The translations under genes and the position numbers were made by a program. From positions 1 to 64,000 of the forward strand of contig JAUXTN010000254.1 of the NCBI GenBank assembly GCA_030684355.1: a stretch of DNA of 64,000 nt. Direction: 5' to 3'. The stretch's first letter is position 1. Each line of letters starts with the position of its first letter. Positions 9,075-17,227 of the stretch are shown here, in pieces. This DNA comes from Pseudomonadota bacterium. Lineage in GTDB: Bacteria; Myxococcota_A; UBA796; SXON01. The notes below the pieces were generated by a model. It was not told where the DNA came from and made no database searches. It worked only from the letters and a program-made list of their open reading frames with translations.

Positions 9075-9779
9075 ATGTTGACCCTTGAACAACACTTCGC
9101 CTCCGGGTACCTACCGGCATTGATCGGCTCGTATTTCAACCTCGCGCAGCTGTTGAGTCAGAACGCGGCATCCACCGTCAGCGAGGTGCGGGTCGCGGTC
9201 GTCGAGGAGGTGCCGCGGCTGCGCCAGACCGGCGAATTCATCAAGGAGAAGGTGCGCCTGGTGAACGCCTTGGCCGAGCTCGTGGGCTTCACGCCGCCCT
9301 CGCCGCCGCGCGTCCCCGAGGAGTACTACCCCTGGTTCGAGCAGATGCACGCCGGGTTCCGCGCGCCGCTGGTCACCCACCACCGGGACGAGGTTACCCA
9401 GCTCTTCGGGAACCGCGTCGGGGACATCCTGTGCTCCTGGAACGTGCTGATCCTCACGATCCGCCTCCTCATCGCCGACCCGGGTTCGCCGGTCCTCGAG
9501 CAGCAGCTCGTGGCGCTCCGCGACGACCTCAAGAACACCGCCGACGCGCTCCTGATCACCGCGCGCCACCCGAACCTGCCGCTGCCGCTCTTTCCGCTCG
9601 GGGAGCTCGTCGTCACCGCGGTGGACGAGCTGCTCCGCCTGCCGCTGACCGACGCGGGCACCGGCGAGCTGACCCAGGCCGGGCACCGCCTGAACGAGCG
9701 GATGCGCGAGCTCTCGGTGGCGGTCGGTCTCGCCGAGGGGGCCCTCCGCGAGGTGGGTGGGATCGTCCCGGACGCGTAG
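9075..9779 (+). CDS. Unknown helical protein, 234 aa, last gene of the toxin-led operon
   Basis: ATG at 9075 lies one base after the previous stop. The protein appears all-helical, with Leu/Ala/Glu helices, one Cys, no clear signal peptide and no membrane span of convincing length (the LCSWNVLILTIRLLI stretch is short and flanked by charges). I do not recognise the family. Tight spacing to the four upstream genes implies shared transcription and a related role. It faces the glucokinase gene tail to tail, with a hairpin between them. Confidence 0.7.
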   Translation: MLTLEQHFASGYLPALIGSYFNLAQLLSQNAASTVSEVRVAVVEEVPRLRQTGEFIKEKVRLVNALAELVGFTPPSPPRVPEEYYPWFEQMHAGFRAPLVTHHRDEVTQLFGNRVGDILCSWNVLILTIRLLIADPGSPVLEQQLVALRDDLKNTADALLITARHPNLPLPLFPLGELVVTAVDELLRLPLTDAGTGELTQAGHRLNERMRELSVAVGLAEGALREVGGIVPDA

Positions 9780-9796
9780 CCAGCCGGGAAGATCGC

Positions 9797-9814
9797 CGGG
9801 GCGCACGTGCCCCG
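9797..9814. terminator. Hairpin between convergent genes, possible bidirectional terminator
   Basis: CGGGGC and GCCCCG form a six-base stem around a six-base loop in the 37-base gap between the plus-strand 9075 gene and the minus-strand glucokinase gene. There is no clear T-run on either side, so the terminator call rests on position and stem only. Confidence 0.35.
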
Positions 9815-9816
9815 CG

Positions 9817-10737
9817 TCAGTCCCGGATCCGCATCGCCTCGGCCGCCGCGCCCAGGAGGCCCAGGCCCGGATGGGTCACGACGGTGACCGGCACGCCGCG
9901 GATGGCGGCCGCGATCTTCCCCTTCGCCTCGAAGCGCGCACGGAAGCCGCCTGCCATCAGCGCCGGGAGCATGCGGGGCGCGATCCCGCCGCACAGGTAG
10001 ACCCCCCCGCGCGCGAGCACGCGGAGCGCCATGTTGCCGGCCTCGGCCCCATAGAGCGCGCAGAACCACGCGACCGCCTCCGGGTCCTCCTGTGCCACCC
10101 GCGCGGGCGCATCGTGGCCGTCGAGCCAGGCCGGCGGCGGCTCACCGCGCTCGAGGCACAGGAAGCGCGAGAGGTTCACGAGCCCGGGCCCGGAGAGCAC
10201 GTCCTCCCAGGACGCGCGCCCGTTGCGCCCGAAGAGCCAGGCGGCGAGGCGCAGCTCCCGGGCGTCCCCGGGGCCGAAGTCCGCGTGGCCTCCCTCGCCG
10301 GGGATCACGCTGTCGTCGACCACGTAGGCCTCGCCCAGGCCGGTCCCGGCGCCGAGCACGGCGACCGGCGCGCCGAGGACGGCCTCTCCGCCGAAGAGGG
10401 TCACGCCGTCTCCCGGGTGGAGCAGCGCCAGGCCGCGGGCCGCCGCGTGGAAATCGTTGACGATGCGCACCGGGCAGCCGAGCTGGGCGCGGAGCTGGGC
10501 GCCGTCCACCACCCAGGGGATGTTGGTGGTGGCGCACCGCTGGTTGATGACCGGGCCCGCCACGGCGAAGCATGCGCGGTCGGGGTGAACCCCGGTACGC
10601 GTGAGCCACGCCGCCAGCGGCGCTTCCAGGCCCGGCCACTCCGCGCTCGCGTAGGTCTCCTCGGCCTGGAGGATGCCCCCCTCCCAGAGGGCGAGCCGCG
10701 CGTTCGTGCCCCCGATGTCCCCGCACAAGATCCGCAT
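9817..10737 (-). CDS. glk: Glucokinase (bacterial Glk family)
   Basis: Phosphorylates glucose with ATP to glucose 6-phosphate at the entry of glycolysis (EC 2.7.1.2), in the cytoplasm. The 306-residue length fits the E. coli Glk type. Visible motifs are the N-terminal phosphate loop CGDIGGTNARLAL (residues 5-17), the catalytic region VNDFHA with Asp95, the second phosphate motif GAGTGLGEAY (129-138) and the glucose-contacting EGGHADF (148-154). The gene stands alone. ATG at 10737 has no ribosome binding site, and a -10-like TATCTG ends about seven bases before it, so the mRNA may be leaderless. It is divergent from the M16 peptidase genes. Confidence 0.93.
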   Translation of the reverse strand: MRILCGDIGGTNARLALWEGGILQAEETYASAEWPGLEAPLAAWLTRTGVHPDRACFAVAGPVINQRCATTNIPWVVDGAQLRAQLGCPVRIVNDFHAAARGLALLHPGDGVTLFGGEAVLGAPVAVLGAGTGLGEAYVVDDSVIPGEGGHADFGPGDARELRLAAWLFGRNGRASWEDVLSGPGLVNLSRFLCLERGEPPPAWLDGHDAPARVAQEDPEAVAWFCALYGAEAGNMALRVLARGGVYLCGGIAPRMLPALMAGGFRARFEAKGKIAAAIRGVPVTVVTHPGLGLLGAAAEAMRIRD

Positions 10738-10743
10738 TGCAGG

Positions 10744-10771
10744 CAGATACCGCGAACGGGGATGGCGGCAA
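10744..10771 (-). promoter_or_regulatory. Candidate sigma70 promoter of glk
   Basis: Read on the minus strand, TTGCCG (10771-10766), a 16-base spacer and TATCTG (10749-10744) precede the glk ATG so closely that transcription would begin at or next to the start codon, consistent with the missing Shine-Dalgarno sequence. Confidence 0.38.
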
Positions 10772-10839
10772 GGGCCCGGGATGACAAGTCCGACAACTCC
10801 GACATCGGCGGGGTGCGACGGGCGGAGGGGCCCGCCCGG

Positions 10840-10869
10840 TTGCGGAGGACGCGCGGGGCGGGGTGATAA
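10840..10869 (+). promoter_or_regulatory. Weak candidate promoter of the M16 peptidase pair
   Basis: TTGCGG (10840-10845), an 18-base spacer and TGATAA (10864-10869) lie just upstream of the M16 start codons at 10879 and 10882, so the leader would be only a few bases long. Confidence 0.3.
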
Positions 10870-10881
10870 CGTGCGCGGGTG

Positions 10882-12234
10882 ATGCTCCCCCTGGCCGTCT
10901 CGCTGGCGCTCGCATCGGAGCGCCCCGGGCTCCTCGCGACCGAGGAGGCCACGCTCCCGAACGGGCTGCGCGTCGTCGTGCACGCTTGGCCCGAGGCGCC
11001 CGTGGTGGCCATCCGCCTCCGGATCCCCGCGGGGTCGGCGAGCGATCCACCGGGCCGCTCCGGGCTCGCGCACCTCGTGGAGCACCTCGCGTTCGAGGGG
11101 TCGGCCCATGCGCCGGGCAACCGCTACGACCGATGGCTCGGCGACGCCGGCGGGTCGAGCGATGCTGCGACCGATATGGACCAGATGACGTATTCGGTCA
11201 CGGTACCGGTAGGCGCCCTCCCGCTCGCCTTGTTCCTGGAGAGCGATCGGCTCGGCTGGCTCACGCCGACGGAGGCGGCCCTCGCCAACCAGCGCGCGGT
11301 CGTGGCGAACGAGCGCGCCGAGTCCGCGCGGGCGGACCAGGTCCGCGAGGCCCTGGCGCCGCTGCTCTGGCCGGAGGGGCACCCCTACGCGCGACGCGTC
11401 ATCGGCCTGCCCGAAGATCTCGCGGTGGTCACCCTCGCGGACGTACAGGCGTTCGTGGCGGACAAGCTGGTCCCGTCGGGGGCCACGCTCGTCATCGTGG
11501 GCCCTGCGGCGCCGGGAGCCGTGCTCGACGAAGCCCGACGCTGGTTCGAGGACGTTCCGGATCGGGGGTCGCCGACGGCGGTGGCGTGGTCGGGGAGCAT
11601 CGGATCGGCGCCCGACGCCCCCGTTGACGAGCTCCTCCCCACGCGCGCAGCGTGGCGCCGCGGCGGCCCTGGCGCCCCCGCGATCCGCGCCTGGGTCCCC
11701 GGCGATGTCGACCGGGTGCGGCTCCGCCTCGCGTGGCGCACCTTCGACCGTGGCCACCCCGACCGCGTGGCGTTGGAGCTCGCCGGGGCGGTGCTGGCAG
11801 ATCTCCTCCGCGACGACGAGGTCGACGTGAGCGCGTGGTCCGGGCGCTTCGGCGGGGAGCTCTCCCTGGCCGCGAACGTGGAGCGCGCCGCGACGCCGTT
11901 GCGCCGCATCGAGCGTGCGCTCGAGCAGCTCGCGTTCGAGGGGCCGCCCGACGGCGCGCTGGAGCGCATCCGGGCCACGGCGCGCACCTGGGAGCTGCGC
12001 GGCTTGCAGACGCCCGCGGGCCGCGCCGCGGTGCTGCTCGATTGTGCCGAGCGGACGGGCGCCCCCGATTGCCTCCCGATCGAGTGGGCGGGGCGCGAGG
12101 CCGTCGACGCCGAGGCCATCCGCCGCGTCGTCCGCCGCTGGCTGGCGCCGGGGTCACGCGTGCTGCTGGCCGTCGCCCCGTCCTCCCGCCGCGTGGCCCC
12201 GCTGCCGCGGATGATCCGGATGGCGGCACCGTGA
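10882..12234 (+). CDS. M16 family zinc metallopeptidase, catalytic subunit, exported
   Basis: Inverzincin-type peptidase of the pitrilysin/insulinase/processing-peptidase family. The zinc motif HLVEH is at about residues 64-68, and a downstream Glu (in ANERAE) lies 75-76 residues later, matching HxxEH followed by E. The N-terminus MLPLAVSLALASE looks like a short signal peptide, so it probably acts in the periplasm. A GTG at 10879 directly before the ATG is an alternative start. The gene overlaps the next one by four bases (GTGA); that gene encodes a related subunit without the zinc motif, as in two-subunit M16 enzymes. The substrate is not predictable. Confidence 0.88.
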   Translation: MLPLAVSLALASERPGLLATEEATLPNGLRVVVHAWPEAPVVAIRLRIPAGSASDPPGRSGLAHLVEHLAFEGSAHAPGNRYDRWLGDAGGSSDAATDMDQMTYSVTVPVGALPLALFLESDRLGWLTPTEAALANQRAVVANERAESARADQVREALAPLLWPEGHPYARRVIGLPEDLAVVTLADVQAFVADKLVPSGATLVIVGPAAPGAVLDEARRWFEDVPDRGSPTAVAWSGSIGSAPDAPVDELLPTRAAWRRGGPGAPAIRAWVPGDVDRVRLRLAWRTFDRGHPDRVALELAGAVLADLLRDDEVDVSAWSGRFGGELSLAANVERAATPLRRIERALEQLAFEGPPDGALERIRATARTWELRGLQTPAGRAAVLLDCAERTGAPDCLPIEWAGREAVDAEAIRRVVRRWLAPGSRVLLAVAPSSRRVAPLPRMIRMAAP

Positions 12235-13667
12235 TCGGCTGGGCGGGCCTCCTCGGGCTGGTGCTCGTCGCCGCGCCCGCGCGGTCCGCCGACCGTGCCG
12301 CGCCACCGCCGGTCGCGCCCCCCTCTCCACCCCCTCCGCCCGTGGTGTGGGTGGGCGCCCTCCGCGACGGGGCGATCCCGGTCTGGGGCGTGGAGCGGTC
12401 GTCGCTCCCGCTCGCGCGCGTGGAGCTGAGCCTCGACGTGTCGGCGCTCACCGGGACGTTTTCGCCCGGCGCCCTCGACGCGCTCGGCGCGGTGTGGAGC
12501 GAGGCCGGCGCCCCCGAGGTGCGCGCGGAGCTGGAGGGGCTCGGCGTCGCGCTCGTCGTCGGGTGCGGGGCCGTCCGCTGCTGGTTCGCCCTCGAGGCCC
12601 CGGTGGACGTGCTCGCGGCGGCCCTCCCCGGCGTGTCCTCGCTGCTCCGGGAGCCGCGGTTCAGCGAGCGGGCGCTTGCCCGGTGGCGGAGGGCGGCGCG
12701 GCTCGAGTGGCGCACCGATTGGCTCGGACCGGGGCTCGTGCACGCCCGGGCGCTCGGGCGGCTCACGTGGGCCCCGGCGCACCCGTATCGGCAGGACCGG
12801 GCACGGGCGGCGTTCGCGGTGGGCGTGACCCAGGTCCGTGCGGCGTGGCGGACCGTCCTCGCCCAGGCCACGCCGAGCGTCGTCGTCGTGGGGGACCTCC
12901 CCTCGTCCCGCGCGCTCCCGCTGCTCGAAGGGGCCTTCGGGAGTCTCGGCGCCGCCGCCGCCGGTCTCGAGCGGGTGCTCCCCGTCGCGGTCCCGCCGCC
13001 CCTCCCCGTCGCGGTCGGGGACGCGGAGCGGCACGTCTTCGTCCACACGCCGGGCGCGAACCAGGCCCTGGTCACCGTGGCGTGGGCGGGTCCTGCGCCG
13101 TCGGCCCCGGATCATGCCGCCTACGCGCTCGCCTTCCGCGCGCTCGCGGGAGGCTTCAGTGCGCGCCTCACCCAGCGGCTCCGGGAGCGGGACGGGCTGA
13201 CCTACCGCGTCGACGGCAGCTCCACCGAGGAGGCGGGCTACGGCCGGTCCGAGGTGGAGCTCGCGGTGGATCCCGAGCGGCTCCCCGCCGCGCTCGCGGC
13301 GCTCCGTGAGGAGCTCGACGTGGCGCACACGGATGGCTTCAGCGAGGACGAGGTCGCGGCGGCGCGGCACCAGACCTGGGTCGAAGGCGCCGTGGAGACG
13401 TCGACCTTCGCCGGGCTGGCGCAGTCCCTGTGGCTCGATCGGCGCGACGGGCGGCCGCCCGGGACGGCGCTGATACACCTGTCGATGTATCAAGATGTAT
13501 CGGTGGCCGAGGTGAACGCCGCCGCCCGGCGTTGGCTCGGGGCGCCGCGCCTGTGGCTCGTCTCCGCGGACGGCGGGCTCGTGGAGCCCGCGCTGGACGA
13601 GGCCAGGTGGGCGATCGACACCCGCTGGAGCGCCTGCCACGCGGTCTACGGCGGGCGCTGTCCGTAG
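12231..13667 (+). CDS. M16 family protein without zinc motif, partner subunit, exported
   Basis: GTG at 12231 overlaps the stop of the catalytic M16 gene. A hydrophobic N-terminus ending near APARSA looks like a signal peptide, followed by a Pro-rich linker. The fold is M16-like over its length, and the C-terminal half keeps the RLRERDGLTYRV element, whose Arg and Tyr bind substrate in the non-catalytic subunit of M16 pairs. No HxxEH is present. It therefore probably forms a heterodimer with the preceding gene product, as the alpha and beta subunits of processing peptidase do. 478 residues. It converges on the kinase gene that follows. Confidence 0.8.
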   Translation: MIGWAGLLGLVLVAAPARSADRAAPPPVAPPSPPPPPVVWVGALRDGAIPVWGVERSSLPLARVELSLDVSALTGTFSPGALDALGAVWSEAGAPEVRAELEGLGVALVVGCGAVRCWFALEAPVDVLAAALPGVSSLLREPRFSERALARWRRAARLEWRTDWLGPGLVHARALGRLTWAPAHPYRQDRARAAFAVGVTQVRAAWRTVLAQATPSVVVVGDLPSSRALPLLEGAFGSLGAAAAGLERVLPVAVPPPLPVAVGDAERHVFVHTPGANQALVTVAWAGPAPSAPDHAAYALAFRALAGGFSARLTQRLRERDGLTYRVDGSSTEEAGYGRSEVELAVDPERLPAALAALREELDVAHTDGFSEDEVAAARHQTWVEGAVETSTFAGLAQSLWLDRRDGRPPGTALIHLSMYQDVSVAEVNAAARRWLGAPRLWLVSADGGLVEPALDEARWAIDTRWSACHAVYGGRCP

Positions 13668-13672
13668 CGTCT

Positions 13673-13685
13673 CGCTCGTCGAGCG
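13673..13685. terminator. Short hairpin between convergent genes
   Basis: CGCTC, a three-base loop and GAGCG fill the 24-base gap between the convergent M16 partner gene and the kinase-ATPase gene. There is no T-run; terminator function is inferred from position. Confidence 0.25.
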
Positions 13686-13691
13686 CGACCC

Positions 13692-16600
13692 TCACACCTC
13701 GTCGATGACCACACCCGCCGTCGTGCTCTCCGTCGCGACGGTCGCGCGTGCCCGCTTCGCGATGTCGGCCCAGCCGTGGCGGTCCGAGGCGCCGGCCAGC
13801 CGCTCCAACGGCGGCCAGAGGTCCGGGGCATGCCGCTCCCCCACGCCCCGCTCGCGCGCGACGGCCCACCACGCCCGGCACGTCCGCTCGTCGCCGTCTT
13901 CCGCCGCGAGCACCGCGCGGATCACCCCGATGTACATCCACACGCCGTGCTGCGGGCTCTGCGAGAGGTCCTCGGCGGCGGCCTCGACCGCCGTTCGCAC
14001 CCGCCGCAGCTCCCCGCGCGCGAGGGCCAGCAACGCGAGTTGCACGCGCGCGGCGGCCGCCCCCTGGAAGAGGGCGCGCTCCTCGCAGAAGCGAGCCAGC
14101 CAGCGGTTGATCTCCTCGGCGGCGTCGAGGTCCCCGCGCTGGCGGGCGACCTCCGAGAGGAGCGACCGGCAACGGAGGTGGAGCTGGTCCGAGCCGAGCG
14201 TCGCCGCGATCGCGCCCGCGGTCGAGAACAGGCGCTGCGCCTCGTCGTAGTTCTGCCGCTCCAGGTGCAGCATCCCCCAGGTGGCGGAGGCCTCTGCGAT
14301 GCGTCGCGTGTCGCCGCTCGCGCGGCTCACCCGCTGGAGCCGGGCCACCTGCCGGTCGATCTGCTCCAGGCGGCCCGCGCGGATGAGCGCCTCGACGAGC
14401 CCGTTGAGGGCCTCGGCTTCGAGCGCGAGATCGCCGCGGTTCATGCGCACGACCTCGGCCCAGTGGGTGATGGACTGGTTCGCGAGCCCCGCCATGCGCG
14501 TCAACTTCGCGCGCTGCACGGCCACCTCGACGAGGCCCGCGCGGTCTCGCAGGGCGGTGAAGGTCTGGTGGGCGGCGTCGAACTCGCGTTGCGCGCTCTC
14601 CACGTCCCCGCGCTTGCGGGCCGCGCGGCCGAGCAGCACGCGCAGGCGCGCGCGGGCCAGCCGATCCCCCTCCACCTCGCGGAGCGCGTGCTCGATGAGC
14701 GGCACGGCGCGCTCGGGCTCGCCGGTCTCCAGGAGGGCCTCGGCGTGCAGGCGCCGTGCTTCCAGGCGCGCCGTGGGCTGCCCGACGGCGTCCGCGGCCT
14801 CGATCGCCATCGCCCCCGCGCGGATGGCGTCCCGGGCGCGGCCGCCCTGGATCATCTTGCGCGCCGCGGAGAGGAGGGGACCGAGCGCCTTCTCGGGGCT
14901 CCCGGATCGGAGGCGGTGCATGCCGAGGGGCAGGTCCACGTCGAGGTCGGTCGAGCCCCCGAAGGTCTCCCACGCCTCCGCCAGGCGGCGATGGAGCTCC
15001 TTCACGTTCGGGGCGCGCCCGGCGACCTCGAGCGCCACCTGTTGGAGCCGGCTCTGCTCGAACACGAGCGAGCCGCGCCGCTCCGCGACGAGGCCGGTGG
15101 CGAGCAGGGCGTCGAGGCCGGCGTCGTTCACCGCGCGGATGAGCGCCGCGGGCGGCTCCTGGCCGGCCAGGGCCGCCGCCGCGAGGGCCTCCTCGGCGGC
15201 CGCGGGGTCCGCCGCGCTGTCGACCGCCGCTTGGAGCCGGCGTCGGAGCAGCGCGTTGCGATCGCGCGGGATGGCCTCGGCGAGCGTGATGTCGGGGGAG
15301 AGCGTGTAGAGGCCGCCCACGCCGGGGACGAGGAGCTTCCGCGCCGCCCATTCCCGCAGGAGGAGCCCGGCGGCCAGCGGATCGCCCTCGCACTCCAGGC
15401 TCACGACGCGCGCGAGCTCGGGGTGGAGCTGCAGGGACTCCTGCACGACCCGGCGGGTCTCGGTCAGGTTGAGGCGCCGCAGCCCGATGCGCCGCGCGCC
15501 GCGCTCCTGGAGGCCCTCCACCTTGCGCCGGAGCGCGGGGTCGCGCGCCAGGGCCTCCGCGGAGAGCGTGCACAGCACGAGCACCGGCCGCTCGCCCACC
15601 GTGCGATCGAGCAGCGCCTCGGCGATCGCGAGGCCGTCGCCGTCCGCGAGCGCGTGGTGGGCGTCCTCGAGGACGAGGCAGGAGCCGCCGCGCCACGCCC
15701 GGGCGTCGAGGTAGCGGTAGAGGTAGGCGAGCCCGACGGCGTCGCTCACCGGGGGCTCGCCCTCCTTCAGGTAGCCGCACCAGCGCGTGAGGATCGAGGC
15801 TTCCTCCGCCACCTCGCGCGGCGGGGCCTGCCGGTCGCGCCCGATCCAGCGCCCGAGCCGCGCCTCCATGCCCTCGCGCGTGTCGTTCCAGGGCACGAGG
15901 AGGTCCCGTACTGCGCCGCGGAACCCGTCGTCCACCCCCGGAGGCGAGTGGTACTGGAGCTGCGTCACCTCCATCCAGCCGCCTTCTTCGAAGGCGTTCG
16001 CGACCGCGCTCACGAGCCGCGTCTTCCCCGAGCCGCTCTCCCCCACGATCAGCACCAGGCGCGGTGTCCCGAGGGCGATGACCTCGCGCGCGGCGTCCCA
16101 CAGCACCTGCCGCTCCCGCTCGCGCCCCACCAGCGGGACCTCGCGGAGCGCGAACAACGGGAGCGACGCGCGCGCCGGGGCCTCCCAGCCGGTCTCCACC
16201 GGCGGCGTCGACGGGATCGGGTCGGGCTGCACCCGGTTCCAGCGGAGCGCGCCGCGGTGCGGATCGTCGGGTGGGGGCGGCACGTTGAGCGGGTACTCGC
16301 CGGGGCCGAGCATCGGGCCGGTCGTCGCGCTGGTGAAGGCGTCTCCGCGGAAGCTGCGGACCCGTCCGCGGAAGCTCTGGCCCTTCACGGCGTCGCGAAG
16401 GGCGCGGCGCACGTCCGCGGCGCGATCCATCCGCTGGCGCGGCTCGGGGTCGAGCAGCGACGCCACGAGGTCGGAGAGCGCCGCGGGGATCGGCACCTCC
16501 ACGGTCGTGCCGAGCAGCGGCGGGGCGCGCAGCCGGGCCTCGAGGAGGTCCTGGCGGCCTTCGCCGGGGTGGGGGCGCTCGCCGGAGAGGGTCTCGTGGA

Positions 16601-17204
16601 GGATGAGCCCAACGGCGTAGAGGTCGGTCCACGGGCCGAGGTCCTGCGTGCGGCCGAGGAGTTGCTCGGGGGCCATGTACCCGGGGGTGCCGGAGATGCC
16701 CTTGCGATCGCGGGTGAGCTCCGCGAGGGCATCGGCCACGCCGAGGTCCGCGACCCAGGCGTGCACCTGCCCGTCGGTCCCCGGGTAGAGCAGGATGTTC
16801 CCCGGCTTGAGGTCCTGGTGGATCAGGCTCCGCGCATGGATGGCGGCCAGGGCGTCGAGTACCTCGTCCAGGAGCCGGAGCACCTCGCCGATGGCGGGGC
16901 GGAGCTTCAGGAGGTCGGCGAGGCTCCCGCCGGCCGCGTACCCCAGCGCGACGAAGGGCTCCCCCGTCGCGAGCGCGCCCGTGTCGAACACGGGGATGAC
17001 GTGGGGGTGCACGATGCGCGCCGAGATCGCGACCTCGCGCGCGAACCGGGCGCGAAAGCGACGGTGCAAGGCGAGGTTCGTCTTGACGACCTTGACCGCG
17101 ACCTCCGTCTCGAGGAGCCGATCCTCGGCGTGGTACACCACGCCGGTGGCCCCCTCTCCGAGCTGCCGTGTCGGACGGTAGCGTTCGGGGAGGCTCGGGA
17201 GCAT
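13692..17204 (-). CDS. Ser/Thr protein kinase fused to an AAA/STAND-type ATPase and TPR-like repeats
   Basis: A 1170-residue cytoplasmic signalling protein. Kinase domain, residues 9-275: Gly-loop GEGATGVV (16-23), VAVKVV with Lys38, HQDLKPGN with catalytic Asp131, DLG in place of DFG at 153-155, and SGTPGYMAPEQ. Near residue 388 GESGSGKT is a Walker A, followed by LVLEDAHHA as a Walker B, typical of regulatory AAA/STAND ATPases. The C-terminal half is Ala/Arg/Leu helical repeats resembling TPRs. Such fusions occur in Myxococcota, where they link phosphorylation to a nucleotide-dependent switch. It is last in the minus-strand run but separated from its upstream neighbour by 23 bases. No membrane segment. 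Targets are unknown. Confidence 0.9.
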   Translation of the reverse strand: MLPSLPERYRPTRQLGEGATGVVYHAEDRLLETEVAVKVVKTNLALHRRFRARFAREVAISARIVHPHVIPVFDTGALATGEPFVALGYAAGGSLADLLKLRPAIGEVLRLLDEVLDALAAIHARSLIHQDLKPGNILLYPGTDGQVHAWVADLGVADALAELTRDRKGISGTPGYMAPEQLLGRTQDLGPWTDLYAVGLILHETLSGERPHPGEGRQDLLEARLRAPPLLGTTVEVPIPAALSDLVASLLDPEPRQRMDRAADVRRALRDAVKGQSFRGRVRSFRGDAFTSATTGPMLGPGEYPLNVPPPPDDPHRGALRWNRVQPDPIPSTPPVETGWEAPARASLPLFALREVPLVGRERERQVLWDAAREVIALGTPRLVLIVGESGSGKTRLVSAVANAFEEGGWMEVTQLQYHSPPGVDDGFRGAVRDLLVPWNDTREGMEARLGRWIGRDRQAPPREVAEEASILTRWCGYLKEGEPPVSDAVGLAYLYRYLDARAWRGGSCLVLEDAHHALADGDGLAIAEALLDRTVGERPVLVLCTLSAEALARDPALRRKVEGLQERGARRIGLRRLNLTETRRVVQESLQLHPELARVVSLECEGDPLAAGLLLREWAARKLLVPGVGGLYTLSPDITLAEAIPRDRNALLRRRLQAAVDSAADPAAAEEALAAAALAGQEPPAALIRAVNDAGLDALLATGLVAERRGSLVFEQSRLQQVALEVAGRAPNVKELHRRLAEAWETFGGSTDLDVDLPLGMHRLRSGSPEKALGPLLSAARKMIQGGRARDAIRAGAMAIEAADAVGQPTARLEARRLHAEALLETGEPERAVPLIEHALREVEGDRLARARLRVLLGRAARKRGDVESAQREFDAAHQTFTALRDRAGLVEVAVQRAKLTRMAGLANQSITHWAEVVRMNRGDLALEAEALNGLVEALIRAGRLEQIDRQVARLQRVSRASGDTRRIAEASATWGMLHLERQNYDEAQRLFSTAGAIAATLGSDQLHLRCRSLLSEVARQRGDLDAAEEINRWLARFCEERALFQGAAAARVQLALLALARGELRRVRTAVEAAAEDLSQSPQHGVWMYIGVIRAVLAAEDGDERTCRAWWAVARERGVGERHAPDLWPPLERLAGASDRHGWADIAKRARATVATESTTAGVVIDEV

Positions 17205-17227
17205 CTAGCCTAGGGCTCGCGCGCGCA

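Noticed and set aside
13776..17213. Long plus-strand open frame opposite the kinase-ATPase gene
   Set aside because: No motif, Arg/Glu/Ala/Val biased; the minus strand holds the kinase and Walker motifs.
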